The position numbers were made by a program, and so were the translations under genes. A stretch of DNA of 64,000 bases from Phytoactinopolyspora limicola (lineage in GTDB: Bacteria > Actinomycetota > Actinomycetes > Jiangellales > Jiangellaceae). Numbering within the stretch: the stretch's first letter is position 1; the number at the start of each line of letters is the position of its first letter. The stretch is taken from assembly GCF_011320225.1 (NCBI RefSeq), contig NZ_JAAOEN010000009.1:124001-188000 (forward strand), given 5' to 3'. The notes under the pieces were generated by a model. It saw only the letters and a list, made by a program, of their open reading frames with translations, ran no database searches and was not told the DNA's origin. Of this stretch, positions 41,566 to 53,591 are shown piece after piece.

Positions 41566-42515
41566 CCCGCGGCCACTCGGTGGTCATCACCGACACCAAC
41601 CTCGGCGATGGTTCGCACGAGCGTGCGGAGCTTGGCGAGGGGTTCACCGTGACCCGCCACCAGGTCACAACCGAAGACGAGGTCATCGATGTCGGCAAGG
41701 GCGCGGACGCGCTGATGGTCCAGTGGGCTCCGGTGACGAGCCGGGTCCTGGAGAACCTGCCCGGGCTACGGGTTGTGGTGCGCTACGGCATTGGGGTCGA
41801 CAACGTGGACCTCGACGCCGCTCGGCGTTTGGGTATCAAGGTCGGCAACGTCGACGACTACTGCATCGAGGAAGTCGCCGACCATTCCGCCGCCGCTATC
41901 CACGCCCACAGCCGGCGGCTGGTCAGCGCGTCGCGCGGGTACACCGAGCGGGGCTGGACCACCGCCGGCATCACCAAGCCGGTGCCCGTGCGTGACGACG
42001 CCGTCGGCCTGGCCGGATTCGGGCGGATCGGCCGCTCGGTTGCGGCTCGGCTACGCGCACTGGGTTTCCCGGTCTTCGTCTGGGACCCATATGCCACCGA
42101 CGTGCCCGACGACGTCACGATCGCGGGTTCGTTGACTGAGCTGGCCGCGTCCGTGAACCACCTGAGCCTGCACCTTGCCCTCAACGAGCAGACCCACGGC
42201 ATCGTCGACACGTCGGTGCTGCGGGCGTTGGGACCGTCGGGACATGTGGTGAACACCGCACGTGGTGCGCTGATCGACGAACCCGCACTCCTCACGGCTC
42301 TTGACGCCGGCGAGGTCGGTTTCGCGTCGTTGGACGTGCTGGCCAGCGAACCACCCGAAGGGACCTCCGCGGAGCTGGCCGCACATCCGCGGGTGCTCGT
42401 CACCCCGCACGTCGCCTATCTGTCGACCGAGTCGTTGCCGCAGTTGCGGCTGCGGGCGGCCCGTAAGGTCCGGGACCTGCTGACCGGAACGGGTGACGGG
42501 ATGGCGATCGGATGA
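41562..42515 (+). CDS. D-2-hydroxyacid dehydrogenase, CtBP-like
   Basis: A 317-residue NAD-dependent 2-hydroxyacid dehydrogenase. The substrate domain includes VVVRYGIGVDNVDLDAARRLGIKVGNVDDYCIEEVADHSAA. The NAD motif is GLAGFGRIGRSVAARLRALGF. The catalytic triad is Arg in NTARGALID, Glu in LASEPPEG and His in TPHVAYLS. ATGA overlap with the SDR gene. The substrate is not known; the operon context suggests a sugar-derived or short hydroxyacid. Confidence 0.92.
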   Translation: MTRGHSVVITDTNLGDGSHERAELGEGFTVTRHQVTTEDEVIDVGKGADALMVQWAPVTSRVLENLPGLRVVVRYGIGVDNVDLDAARRLGIKVGNVDDYCIEEVADHSAAAIHAHSRRLVSASRGYTERGWTTAGITKPVPVRDDAVGLAGFGRIGRSVAARLRALGFPVFVWDPYATDVPDDVTIAGSLTELAASVNHLSLHLALNEQTHGIVDTSVLRALGPSGHVVNTARGALIDEPALLTALDAGEVGFASLDVLASEPPEGTSAELAAHPRVLVTPHVAYLSTESLPQLRLRAARKVRDLLTGTGDGMAIG

Positions 42516-43441
42516 AGGCCATGGTGTTCACCCGGCCGGGCACGGTGGAGATGTGTGACGTCGCCACCCCTGAGGCGGGTGCCGGGGAGGTGGTGGTCGA
42601 CGTACGGGCCGTCGGGATCTGCGGGAGTGAGCTGCACGGCATCGGCGAGGGCACCCTGCGGCGGCCACCACTGGTGATGGGCCACGAGATCGCCGGCCTG
42701 GTCGGTGACCGGCGGGTCACCGTCAACCCGCTGCTGAGCTGCTCGGCCTGCGACATGTGTGGCTTGGGTGCGGACAACCTGTGCCGGAACCGCGCCATTC
42801 TGGGTATCGACCGGCCCGGTGGGTTCGCCGACGCCGTCGTGGTGCCCGAATCGGCGGTCCACGAGATCGACGACTCGATGACGTTCGCGGCGGCGTCCAT
42901 GGTGGAGCCGCTGGCCAACGCCGTACATGCGCTGCGGCTGGCCGATCCGGGCCCGTCGGACCGGATCGGCATCATCGGCGCCGGCGCCATCGGGCTGATG
43001 TGCCTGCTGGTCGCGGCCGCTCAGGTGGACGACGTCGCCATCTGCGATCTTGACCCGCGGCGGATCGAGACTGCGCAGGAACTCGGCGCATCCCGGGTGG
43101 GCACCGCGCTGGACGGTGAGTACGACGTCGTCGTCGACGCCGTTGGTGCGGAAACCACCCACCGTGCTTCGCTTGAGGTGTTGCGCCCCGGCGGCACCGC
43201 GGTGTGGATCGGGCTGCAAAGTAGTAAGGCCGGCTTCGACGGGCAAGGAATCGTCCGCGAGGAGAAGCGGGTGGTGGGCTCGTACTGCTACACGCGCGAC
43301 GATTTCGCGGCGGCCCTGAAGCTGGCGGTCGGATTGCCGCTGGACTGGCACACCACGTTCCCGCTCACCGCCGGCGTCGACATCTTCAATGAGCTCATGG
43401 CCGGTACCGCGAGCACGGCGAAGGCGGTCCTGGTCCGGTGA
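42512..43441 (+). CDS. Zinc-dependent alcohol dehydrogenase (MDR family)
   Basis: A 309-residue medium-chain dehydrogenase, about 30 residues shorter than usual. Catalytic zinc ligands are in GICGSELHG (Cys38 region) and MGHEIAG (His). The structural zinc has four Cys in LLSCSACDMCGLGADNLC. The NAD motif is GIIGAGAIGLMCLLVAA with Asp after strand 2 (ICDLDPRR). It resembles sorbitol or threonine dehydrogenases. ATGA overlap with the previous gene. Confidence 0.92.
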   Translation: MKAMVFTRPGTVEMCDVATPEAGAGEVVVDVRAVGICGSELHGIGEGTLRRPPLVMGHEIAGLVGDRRVTVNPLLSCSACDMCGLGADNLCRNRAILGIDRPGGFADAVVVPESAVHEIDDSMTFAAASMVEPLANAVHALRLADPGPSDRIGIIGAGAIGLMCLLVAAAQVDDVAICDLDPRRIETAQELGASRVGTALDGEYDVVVDAVGAETTHRASLEVLRPGGTAVWIGLQSSKAGFDGQGIVREEKRVVGSYCYTRDDFAAALKLAVGLPLDWHTTFPLTAGVDIFNELMAGTASTAKAVLVR

Positions 43442-43463
43442 CGAGCAGGCAAAGGAGGCAGGA

Positions 43464-44261
43464 ATGAGCTTTGACGTCAGGTTGCTGCACGTGGGCGACG
43501 GCGACGTTCCCGGGCCCGAGGTGTACTGGATGTCCGACTGGGATCAGTGGTATCGGCTGGCGTTCCAGGCGTTTCTCATCCAGGGCGACGGCATCAACGC
43601 CCTAGTGAGTACCGGGCCAGCTGAGGATCTGACTCCGATGAACGACCAGTGGGCGTCGTTCCTGGGGGAGCGGGCGGCGATGCGCCGCGAACCCGGCCAG
43701 TGGTTGCCCGACCAGTTGCGGACGCTTGCGGTGGATCCCGCGGATATCACCCACGTGATCCTCACGCCGTTACAGCTCTACACCACGTCCAACGTCGGCC
43801 ATTTTCCCAACGCGGAGATCTGTCTGGCCGAACGCGGCTGGCTGCATTTCCACCGCACCAAGCGGCACCCGCACGACAACCGGTGGAGTTCCATCCCGCC
43901 CGACGTCCTCACCTACCTCACCCACGACGCGTGGGACCGGGTGCGCCTGCTCGCCGACGAAGACCAGATCGTGCCGGGCCTGCGCACCTGGTGGGCCGGG
44001 TCACACCACCGCGCCAGCATCGTCGTGGAGGCGGACACCACCGAAGGACTCGTCACCATCACCGACGCCTACTTCACCCAACGCAACCTCGACGAGCGGC
44101 ACCCGATCGGCATCTGCGAGAACATCTACGAGGCTCTCGCCGTGTTCGACCGGGTGAGCCGGGTGGCCGACCACACCCTGACGTTGTACGACGCCGATCA
44201 GCTGACGCGGTATCCGAGCCGGGTGATCGGCGGCCGTGGCGGCGGGACGGCCAGTGGCTGA
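43464..44261 (+). CDS. Metallo-beta-lactamase-fold protein with lost HxHxDH motif
   Basis: A 265-residue protein that aligns with lactonase-like MBL hydrolases: QAFLIQGDGINALVSTGP for the first strands, QLRTLAVDPADITHVILTPLQLYTTSNVGHFPNAEICLAERGW for the active-site loop, and WWAGSHHRASIVVEADTTEGLVTITDAYF near the end. Where active members have THLHLDHAGN, this reads TPLQLYTTSN, so all metal ligands of the motif are gone. It is unlikely to hydrolyse by the normal mechanism. It may be a binding protein or have moved to other chemistry. Strong AAAGGAGG site before ATG 43464. Confidence 0.83.
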   Translation: MSFDVRLLHVGDGDVPGPEVYWMSDWDQWYRLAFQAFLIQGDGINALVSTGPAEDLTPMNDQWASFLGERAAMRREPGQWLPDQLRTLAVDPADITHVILTPLQLYTTSNVGHFPNAEICLAERGWLHFHRTKRHPHDNRWSSIPPDVLTYLTHDAWDRVRLLADEDQIVPGLRTWWAGSHHRASIVVEADTTEGLVTITDAYFTQRNLDERHPIGICENIYEALAVFDRVSRVADHTLTLYDADQLTRYPSRVIGGRGGGTASG

Positions 44262-45822
44262 GTTCACGTTCGAGGCCCTGACGCCGACCGCCTTCCTGCG
44301 GCGTTCGGCGACGGTGTTCCGGGACCGCGTCGCGGTGGTCGACGGTGAGCACACCTGGACCTACGGCGAGTTCGATCAACGCTCCAGGGCGCTCACCGGG
44401 CTGTTGAGCGGGCTTGGTGTCCGGCCGGGGGACCGGGTCGCCGCGTTGTGCACCAACAGCCACGTCATGCTGGAGCTTCACCACGGCGTGCCGATGTGTG
44501 GTGCGGTCCTGGTGCCGCTGAACATTCGCCTGGCTGTGGACGAGCTGGTGTACATCGTTGGGCACTCCGGCGCCACCGTGCTCATCGCTACGGCCGAGCT
44601 GGCGGCCGCCGCGCGGCAGGTCGCCGACGCCACCGGCGTGCGCGTCGTCGTCGCCGGCGGCCCCGACGACGAGTACGAGCGCCTACTGGCGTCGTCGTCA
44701 CCGTCGCCAGTGGCCACCAGCGACGAGACAGCCCTGCTGTCGATCAACTACACCAGCGGCACCACCGGCCACCCGAAAGGGGTGATGTACCACCACCGCG
44801 GCGCGTACCTACAAGCGCTGGCGATGGCGATGCACAACGGCCTCGGACCGGCCAGCAGCTACCTGTGGACGTTGCCGATGTTCCACTGCCACGGGTGGTC
44901 GTTCCCTTGGGCGGTGACGGCGGCCGGCGGCACCCAGGTCTGCCTGCGGGCGGTCGACGCGGACGTCATCTGGCAGCTGCTGCGCCAGCACGGTGTCACC
45001 CATTTCAGCGCCGCTCCCACGGTGTTGTCGATGATCGCCAACGCGCCGTCGGCTGACGGCCCGCCCCTCCCAGCGCCGGTGGCGGTGACCACCGGGGGTG
45101 CACCACCGTCGCCCACCCTGATCGCCCGGATGACCGAGTTGAACATGGAGGTCACCCACCTGTACGGGCTCACCGAGACGTTCGGCCCGATCGCCATCAA
45201 CCAGTGGAATCCCGAGTGGGACGCGGCGGGGCCGGACCAGCAAGTGATGCTGCGGGCCAGGCAAGGTGTGGGTAACGTCGTCGCCAGCCCGCTGCGGGTG
45301 ATCGACGGTCACGGTGCGGACGTCCCCGCCGACGCCGCCACCCTCGGGGAGATCGCGGTACGCGGCAACGACGTCATGCTCGGGTACTACCGCGACGACG
45401 ACGCCACCCGCGCGGCCACGGTCGACGGCTGGCTCCGGACCGGCGACCTCGCGGTATGCCACCCGGACGGCTACGTCGAGGTCAAAGACCGGCGCAAGGA
45501 CGTCATCATCTCCGGGGGAGAGAACATCTCCTCGGTGGAGGTGGAACGCACCCTGGACAGCCACCCGGCCGTGCTGGAGAGCGCCGTCGTCGGCGCCGCA
45601 CACGAGAAGTGGGGTGAAGTCCCGGTAGCGTTCGTGGACCGCAAACCCGGGTACACCGTGGACGAGCGTGAACTGATCCAGCACGTGCGCGCCCGGCTGG
45701 CCGCGTTCAAAGCACCGAAACGAGTGGTATTCGGTCCGCTGCCGAAAACCTCCACCGGAAAGATCAGGAAGAACGTGCTCCGCCAGCGCTGGCAGACCGA
45801 TTATGCGTCGACATATAGTTGA
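44254..45822 (+). CDS. AMP-dependent acyl-CoA synthetase
   Basis: A 522-residue adenylate-forming ligase that couples a carboxylic acid to CoA. The phosphate loop is INYTSGTTGHPKGVMYHH, then LYGLTETFGP (A5), GWLRTGDLAVCHPDGYVEVKDRRKDVIISGGENISSVEVE (A7-A8) and PKTSTGKIRKNVLR with the catalytic Lys (A10). The start is probably GTG 44254 (VAEFTFEALTP), overlapping the previous gene by eight bases; GTG at 44236 is possible. As the last gene of the rhamnoside operon, it may activate an acid aglycone or breakdown product. Confidence 0.92.
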   Translation: MAEFTFEALTPTAFLRRSATVFRDRVAVVDGEHTWTYGEFDQRSRALTGLLSGLGVRPGDRVAALCTNSHVMLELHHGVPMCGAVLVPLNIRLAVDELVYIVGHSGATVLIATAELAAAARQVADATGVRVVVAGGPDDEYERLLASSSPSPVATSDETALLSINYTSGTTGHPKGVMYHHRGAYLQALAMAMHNGLGPASSYLWTLPMFHCHGWSFPWAVTAAGGTQVCLRAVDADVIWQLLRQHGVTHFSAAPTVLSMIANAPSADGPPLPAPVAVTTGGAPPSPTLIARMTELNMEVTHLYGLTETFGPIAINQWNPEWDAAGPDQQVMLRARQGVGNVVASPLRVIDGHGADVPADAATLGEIAVRGNDVMLGYYRDDDATRAATVDGWLRTGDLAVCHPDGYVEVKDRRKDVIISGGENISSVEVERTLDSHPAVLESAVVGAAHEKWGEVPVAFVDRKPGYTVDERELIQHVRARLAAFKAPKRVVFGPLPKTSTGKIRKNVLRQRWQTDYASTYS

Positions 45823-45825
45823 TCC

Positions 45826-46293
45826 GTGGATGCGGCACGTCGAGTACGTACAGCACGTGTCCGGGCGGGCATCAGCCAGAGCGAGCTGGCCCGCCGTAGT
45901 GGTGTGCCGCAGTCGCATATCTCGCGCATCGAGTCCGGCCAGGTCGAGCCGACCGAGCAGACGATGAACAAACTCGCGGCGGCGTGCCGGCTGCGCCCGT
46001 CGGTCTTGTTGAAGGAACACCGCAGCGAGATTCTGGAGCTGGCCAGCAAGAGCGGGGCGAGCAATGTGCGGGTGTTCGGCTCGGTCGCGCGGGACGAAGA
46101 CACCCACGATTCCGACATCGACCTGCTGATGGACTTCGAGCCGGGCACGTCCGTGTTCACGCTGGCCGGGCTCCAAGCCGAGCTGGAAGAGCTGCTCGGT
46201 GTTCACGTCGACGTGGTGGGTGACAGCAAACGGCAGCCCCGCCGTGGCAAGACTATTCTGGCCAATGCTCGGCGCGAGGCAGTGGCGTTATGA
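45826..46293 (+). CDS. mntA: MntA-like antitoxin: XRE helix-turn-helix fused to minimal nucleotidyltransferase
   Basis: A 155-residue fusion. Residues 1-65 are an XRE helix-turn-helix (RVRAGISQSELARRSGVPQSHISRIESGQVEPTEQTMNKLA). Residues 75-155 are a minimal nucleotidyltransferase (VRVFGSVARDEDTHDSDIDLLMDF), with the GS motif and DxD metal site. In the characterised HEPN-MNT pair, MntA transfers AMP groups to a Tyr of HepT and silences it. The fused helix-turn-helix would add autorepression. GTG start, ATGA overlap with hepT. Confidence 0.87.
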   Translation: MDAARRVRTARVRAGISQSELARRSGVPQSHISRIESGQVEPTEQTMNKLAAACRLRPSVLLKEHRSEILELASKSGASNVRVFGSVARDEDTHDSDIDLLMDFEPGTSVFTLAGLQAELEELLGVHVDVVGDSKRQPRRGKTILANARREAVAL

Positions 46294-46652
46294 CCTCAGC
46301 GCGAACGGTGCGAGAACTGGCCGGAGACGTCGAAGTGCTCGCGGAGGTCGCCGCCGCCATCCGAGCCAAAGGTGAGGATGCCTTCTTCGACGACGGCATG
46401 GACGGCGAGATACTCCGGCGGGCCGGCCGCCAGCTTGTTGTTGATCTCTGGTCCGCGGTGGATCGACTTCCGGCGGATGTCACCGACGCACACCCACAGA
46501 TTCCCTGGAAAGGGATCAAAGGAATGCGCAACCGGGTCGCCCATACCTATGAGCATGTGGACGACGAATATGTGTGGGGTGCCCTGGCGCAGGATTTTCG
46601 GCGAGTCTCGGATGCGCTGGCCGGTTCAGCTGTTGGTGGCCAGCGCCCGTAG
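46290..46652 (+). CDS. hepT: HepT-like HEPN-domain toxin RNase
   Basis: A 120-residue all-helical HEPN (DUF86) protein. The RX4HXY active motif is RNRVAHTY (around residue 83-90) inside KGIKGMRNRVAHTYEHVDDEYVW, with the target Tyr for AMPylation. The antitoxin gene comes first and overlaps by four bases. The last 27 bases overlap the 3' end of the convergent kinase gene. Confidence 0.87.
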   Translation: MTSARTVRELAGDVEVLAEVAAAIRAKGEDAFFDDGMDGEILRRAGRQLVVDLWSAVDRLPADVTDAHPQIPWKGIKGMRNRVAHTYEHVDDEYVWGALAQDFRRVSDALAGSAVGGQRP

Positions 46653-47645
46653 ACCGTTGGCGACGAGTGGCGGCACGGCGTCACCCACCGTGTCGAAACC
46701 CGAGCCGCGGGTCAAGCCAGCGGTATAGCGGGCGTGGATGCCCTCGGCGATGACGGCGATCTTGAAATACCCGAGGGCGACGTAGAAGGCCAGCCCGCTC
46801 AGGTCCCGGCCGGTCGTTTCGGCGTAGCGCTGCGCGAGCTCGTCCGTCGACGGCAGCCGCGGGCTGGTGGACGCGGCCGAGCCAGCGAGCACCGGCTCGA
46901 ACACCGGATCCGCATAGACCAGGTGCAGGCCGAGGTCGGCCAGGGGATCACCGACGGTGGCCATCTCCCAGTCCACCAGGGCCCGCACCACACCTATGTC
47001 GTCGGGGTCCAGGATGGCGTTGTCGATGCGGAAGTCACCGTGCACGATGGCCGCGCCGGCCTCGGCCGGACAGGTGTCGGCGAGGCGGGCATGGAGGGCG
47101 TCGACATCGTCGAGCTGGCGGGTGCGCACCCGTTGCCATTGGTCGTTCCAGCGCCGTACCTGCCGGCGCAGGTAGCCTTCGGGGCGCCCGAAATCACCGA
47201 GCCCGACGTGTGCCGGGTCGACGGTATGCAGGCGGGCGAGGACGTCGACGAGCCCGAAGGCGCACCGGCGGATGTCAGCCGCCGGTAGCGTGTGCAGCTG
47301 CTCCTGGCTGCGCAGAACCGGCCCGTCGACGTAGCGGACCACGGAGAACGGCACACCCAGGACGTCGTCGTCGGCGTAGGCCACCGCGCGCGCCACGGGG
47401 ACGTCGGTGTCGGCCAAGGCGGACACGACACGGTACTCCCGATACATGTCGTGAGCGGAGGGTGTCAGCCCACCCAGCGGAGGGCGGCGAAGGACCCACG
47501 TGGAGTGCCCGTCGGTGAGCCGGTAGGTCAGATTGGACCTGCCGCCCTCAAGTAGCCGAGCGGTGAGCCGGTCACGAAACCCGGGCACGTGGTCGATGAA
47601 GAAGCGCTCCAGAGCTAGTAGGTCGAGCCCGGCGTCGTCGCTCAT
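46626..47645 (-). CDS. APH-family phosphotransferase (ACAD10/LvaA-like kinase)
   Basis: A 339-residue kinase-fold protein. The N-lobe has LLEGGRSNLTYRLTDGHSTWVLRRPP, the catalytic loop is AIVHGDFRIDNAILDP, and the metal Asp is in ALVDWEMATVGDPLADLG. It matches the kinase half of human ACAD10/11 and bacterial LvaA, which phosphorylate 4-hydroxyacyl-CoA. The next-door acyl-CoA dehydrogenase gene supports that role. Start ATG 47645 overlaps the dehydrogenase stop (ATGA). Confidence 0.9.
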   Translation of the reverse strand: MSDDAGLDLLALERFFIDHVPGFRDRLTARLLEGGRSNLTYRLTDGHSTWVLRRPPLGGLTPSAHDMYREYRVVSALADTDVPVARAVAYADDDVLGVPFSVVRYVDGPVLRSQEQLHTLPAADIRRCAFGLVDVLARLHTVDPAHVGLGDFGRPEGYLRRQVRRWNDQWQRVRTRQLDDVDALHARLADTCPAEAGAAIVHGDFRIDNAILDPDDIGVVRALVDWEMATVGDPLADLGLHLVYADPVFEPVLAGSAASTSPRLPSTDELAQRYAETTGRDLSGLAFYVALGYFKIAVIAEGIHARYTAGLTRGSGFDTVGDAVPPLVANGLRALATNS

Positions 47646-48832
47646 TGGCCGCCCGCACTGTGTCGGCGGACAACTCGGCGGGCGATCGCCCACCGGTGGG
47701 TCTCCGACGGGCCGTCGTAGATCCGGAACGGCCGTACCTCCCGCAAGAAGCGGCCGAGCGGCACGTCGGCGGAGATGCCGAGCGACCCGCATATTTGGAT
47801 CGCGCGGTCGACTACTCGCCAGATCGCCTCCGCGCAGAAGGTCTTGGCAATCGCCGTCGACTGTGCCGCCGAGCGGCCCTGGTCGAGCTCCCAGCATGCC
47901 TGCAGGATGAGGCCACGGCAGGCGGCGATGTCGATCTCGTTGTCGGCGATCATCTGCTGGGCCATGCCGAGGTCGGCCAGCCGGGAGCCGAACAGGTCTC
48001 GGCTGGTGGCCCGCCCCACCGCGATGTCTTGTGCCCGGCGGGCGATACCCAGCCAGCGCATGCAGTGGGTCATCCGGGCCGGTCCGAGCCTGACCTGGGC
48101 GTAGCGGAATCCCTCGTCGACTTCGCCGAGCACGGCATCGTCGGGCACGACACACTCGTCGAAGAGGATCTCCATGTGCCCGCCGTAGAGGCTTTCGTCC
48201 AGCGTCTCGATGTGCCGGAGCTGTTTCATTCCCGGGTTGTCCGCATCGACGAGGAACATGGTGGCCCCGCCCAGGTCTCCCGGCTGGCCGGACGTTCTCG
48301 CCATACAGATCGCGAAACCCGCGCCGTCGGCTCCGGTGATGAACCATTTACGTCCGTCGATACGCCAGCCACCGTTGACTCGCTCCGCGCGGGTGGTGAG
48401 AGCGCTCGGATCCGACCCGGCCCCTGGTGCGGGTTCGGTCATGGCGAAACACGAACGGATCGCCCCGGCGACGAGCGGGCGTAAGTAGCGCTCTCTTTGA
48501 TCGTTGGTGGCCACGGCTTCGAGCAGGTGCATGTTGCCTTCGTCGGGCGCGGCGATGTTCAGCGCGAGCGGACCGAGCAGAGAATATCCGGCTTCCTCGA
48601 AGACGGGGGCCCGGCTGCGCATATCCAGCCCGAGCCCGCCCATGTCGGTGCCGGCGTGTGGCGCGAGCAGGCCAGCCTCTCGGGCTGATCGTTGCAGGGT
48701 GCGCCGGATCTCCTCCGAGCGCACGACGCCGTTGTGTTCGTCCTCGACCGGGAGCACGACGTCTCGGACGAACTGTGCCGTGTGTTCGGCCAGGCGGGCG
48801 ACGGCTGGCTCGTGGGTGAAGTCGACGGCCAC
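47642..48832 (-). CDS. Acyl-CoA dehydrogenase (ACAD10/11-like)
   Basis: A 396-residue flavoprotein. It contains CFAMTEPAPGAGSDPSALTTRAERVNGGWRIDGRKWFITGA, the flavin-binding block, then VRLGPARMTHCMRWLGIARRAQDIAVGRATSRDLFG and QICGSLGISADVPLGRFLREVRPFRIYDGPSETHRWAIARRVV. The sequence matches the ACAD10/11 group, in which an Arg-rich site handles phosphorylated hydroxyacyl-CoA. It is first in a two-gene operon with the kinase and divergent from a TetR gene. Confidence 0.92.
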   Translation of the reverse strand: MAVDFTHEPAVARLAEHTAQFVRDVVLPVEDEHNGVVRSEEIRRTLQRSAREAGLLAPHAGTDMGGLGLDMRSRAPVFEEAGYSLLGPLALNIAAPDEGNMHLLEAVATNDQRERYLRPLVAGAIRSCFAMTEPAPGAGSDPSALTTRAERVNGGWRIDGRKWFITGADGAGFAICMARTSGQPGDLGGATMFLVDADNPGMKQLRHIETLDESLYGGHMEILFDECVVPDDAVLGEVDEGFRYAQVRLGPARMTHCMRWLGIARRAQDIAVGRATSRDLFGSRLADLGMAQQMIADNEIDIAACRGLILQACWELDQGRSAAQSTAIAKTFCAEAIWRVVDRAIQICGSLGISADVPLGRFLREVRPFRIYDGPSETHRWAIARRVVRRHSAGGQ

Positions 48833-48846
48833 GGATCGGCTCCTTC

Positions 48847-48874
48847 GGCTAATGGTTATTAGCCAAAAGGCTAG
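48847..48874. promoter_or_regulatory. Nested GGCTAA/TTAGCC repeats, candidate TetR operator
   Basis: GGCTAA (48847-48852), TTAGCC (48859-48864) and GGCTAG (48869-48874) form overlapping inverted repeats in the gap between the dehydrogenase operon and the TetR gene, 15 bases before the former's start. This is a good candidate operator for the TetR protein. Confidence 0.5.
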
Positions 48875-48971
48875 TGTAAAAGACTACGTAGAGCAACTAC
48901 GTGAAGACCATGGGTGGAATGGGTGCGAGAATCAGGCTAGTCATCGATAGCCGAGCCGGTGAGGGATGGGC

Positions 48972-49607
48972 ATGAGTGAAGCAGTCGAGCGAACCCGATC
49001 AGCCCGGATGGCCGAAATTCGGTCCGCCGCGCTGGAGCTGTTCACTCAGCTCGGATATCCGGCGACCACGATGGCTGACATCGGTGCGGCTGTGGGGATG
49101 AAGGGGCCAAGCCTCTACAAACACGTAGCATCCAAACAGGACCTGCTGGTGGACATCATGACCAGCACCATGACGGACCTGCTGGACGCGCACCAAGCGG
49201 CCGTCGCAACCGCCAACCACCCTGCTGAACGGCTTCGTCGTGCCACCGAGGCGCATGTGCGCTACCACACCAGGCATCGGCTGGAAGCGTTCGTCGGCAA
49301 CCGGGAGTTGCGCAGTCTGGTCGAACCACATCGGTCGCACGTGCTCTCGTTGCGCGCCGATTACGAGGTAGGGTTTCGCCGGCTGGTCGCCGACGGCGTC
49401 GACTCGGGTCATTTCCAGGTGACGTCCACGCGCCTGGCGTCATACGCCATCCTGGACCTCGGGATGGGCGTGTCGTCGTGGTATCGCGACGACGGCGACC
49501 TGAGCGAAGACGCCGTCGTCTGGCAGTACGGAGAACTCGCGTTGCGAATCGTCGGACTGTGTCCCGGCGCGAGCGCTGGCACCGTGGTCACGCCGCCGGG
49601 GCCGTAA
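48972..49607 (+). CDS. TetR-family transcriptional regulator
   Basis: A 211-residue regulator. The N-terminal helix-turn-helix is EIRSAALELFTQLGYPATTMADIGAAVGMKGPSLYKHVASKQDLLVDIM. The C-terminal ligand domain is of the fatty-acid-regulator type (RYHTRHRLEAFVGNRELRSLVEPHRSHVLSLR). It is divergent from the kinase/dehydrogenase operon and is probably its repressor, relieved by an acyl-CoA. ATG 48972 has GGTGAGGG six bases upstream; an ATG six bases earlier lies too close to it. Confidence 0.9.
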   Translation: MSEAVERTRSARMAEIRSAALELFTQLGYPATTMADIGAAVGMKGPSLYKHVASKQDLLVDIMTSTMTDLLDAHQAAVATANHPAERLRRATEAHVRYHTRHRLEAFVGNRELRSLVEPHRSHVLSLRADYEVGFRRLVADGVDSGHFQVTSTRLASYAILDLGMGVSSWYRDDGDLSEDAVVWQYGELALRIVGLCPGASAGTVVTPPGP

Positions 49608-49624
49608 GTGGCGGTTTGACCGAT

Positions 49625-49755
49625 GCCCGGTGATCGTTAGCGGTTCTCCGCCCCAACCCCCGGTGATCGTCGGCGGCATTTGGTCGCAATAGCGACACTG
49701 CTACGGCAACGATCACCGGGGAGGAGGGCGGAAATTTGCTGATGATCACCGGGGG
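49625..49755. repeat. CCGGTGATCG repeat element, copy 1, with extra half-copies
   Basis: The core runs 49658-49721: CCCCGGTGATCGT and its exact inverse ACGATCACCGGGG flank GTCGCAATAGCGAC. A half copy (CCCGGTGATCGTTAG) lies at about 49626 and another (GATCACCGGGG) near 49744. It fills the gap between the convergent TetR and metH genes and could form a large hairpin. Two more copies lie at 55138 and 55392. Confidence 0.8.
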
Positions 49756-49803
49756 AGTGGGGTCGGTGACGTGCCCATGGGTTGGGTTATGGGTGGTGGG
49801 CGG

Positions 49804-53430
<3,627 letters not shown>

Positions 53431-53451
53431 ATCTGCCTAGCCACCTTCCGT

Positions 53452-53526
53452 CGGAAGGCGCCCTTGACTGCGGAGTCCAAGGAGTCGAGCGTGGCGGGTT
53501 GTTACCCGTTGCAGCGCCTCTCGACC
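53452..53526 (-). promoter_or_regulatory. SAH riboswitch in the metH leader
   Basis: On the minus strand GGTCGAG pairs with CTCGAC (P1), the conserved AGGCGCTGCAAC follows, and CGGGT-AACA-ACCCG forms the inner hairpin, then GCCACGCTCGAC. Downstream GCGCCT (within GGGCGCCTTCC) can pair with AGGCGC as the pseudoknot. This is the SAH riboswitch pattern (GAGGAGCGCTGCAA ... GGCTCG ... GGCGCTC). Just after it CCTTCC-GAC-GGAAGG forms a hairpin that would hide the GGAAGGTGG ribosome site before the metH ATG. Ligand binding should favour the pseudoknot and free that site, giving an ON switch. Confidence 0.82.
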
Positions 53527-53591
53527 TGACACCGACCCTAACGACCGGCCGCCGTCGACCTCAAATTCGCGTCCACTGAGCGGGATCGCTT

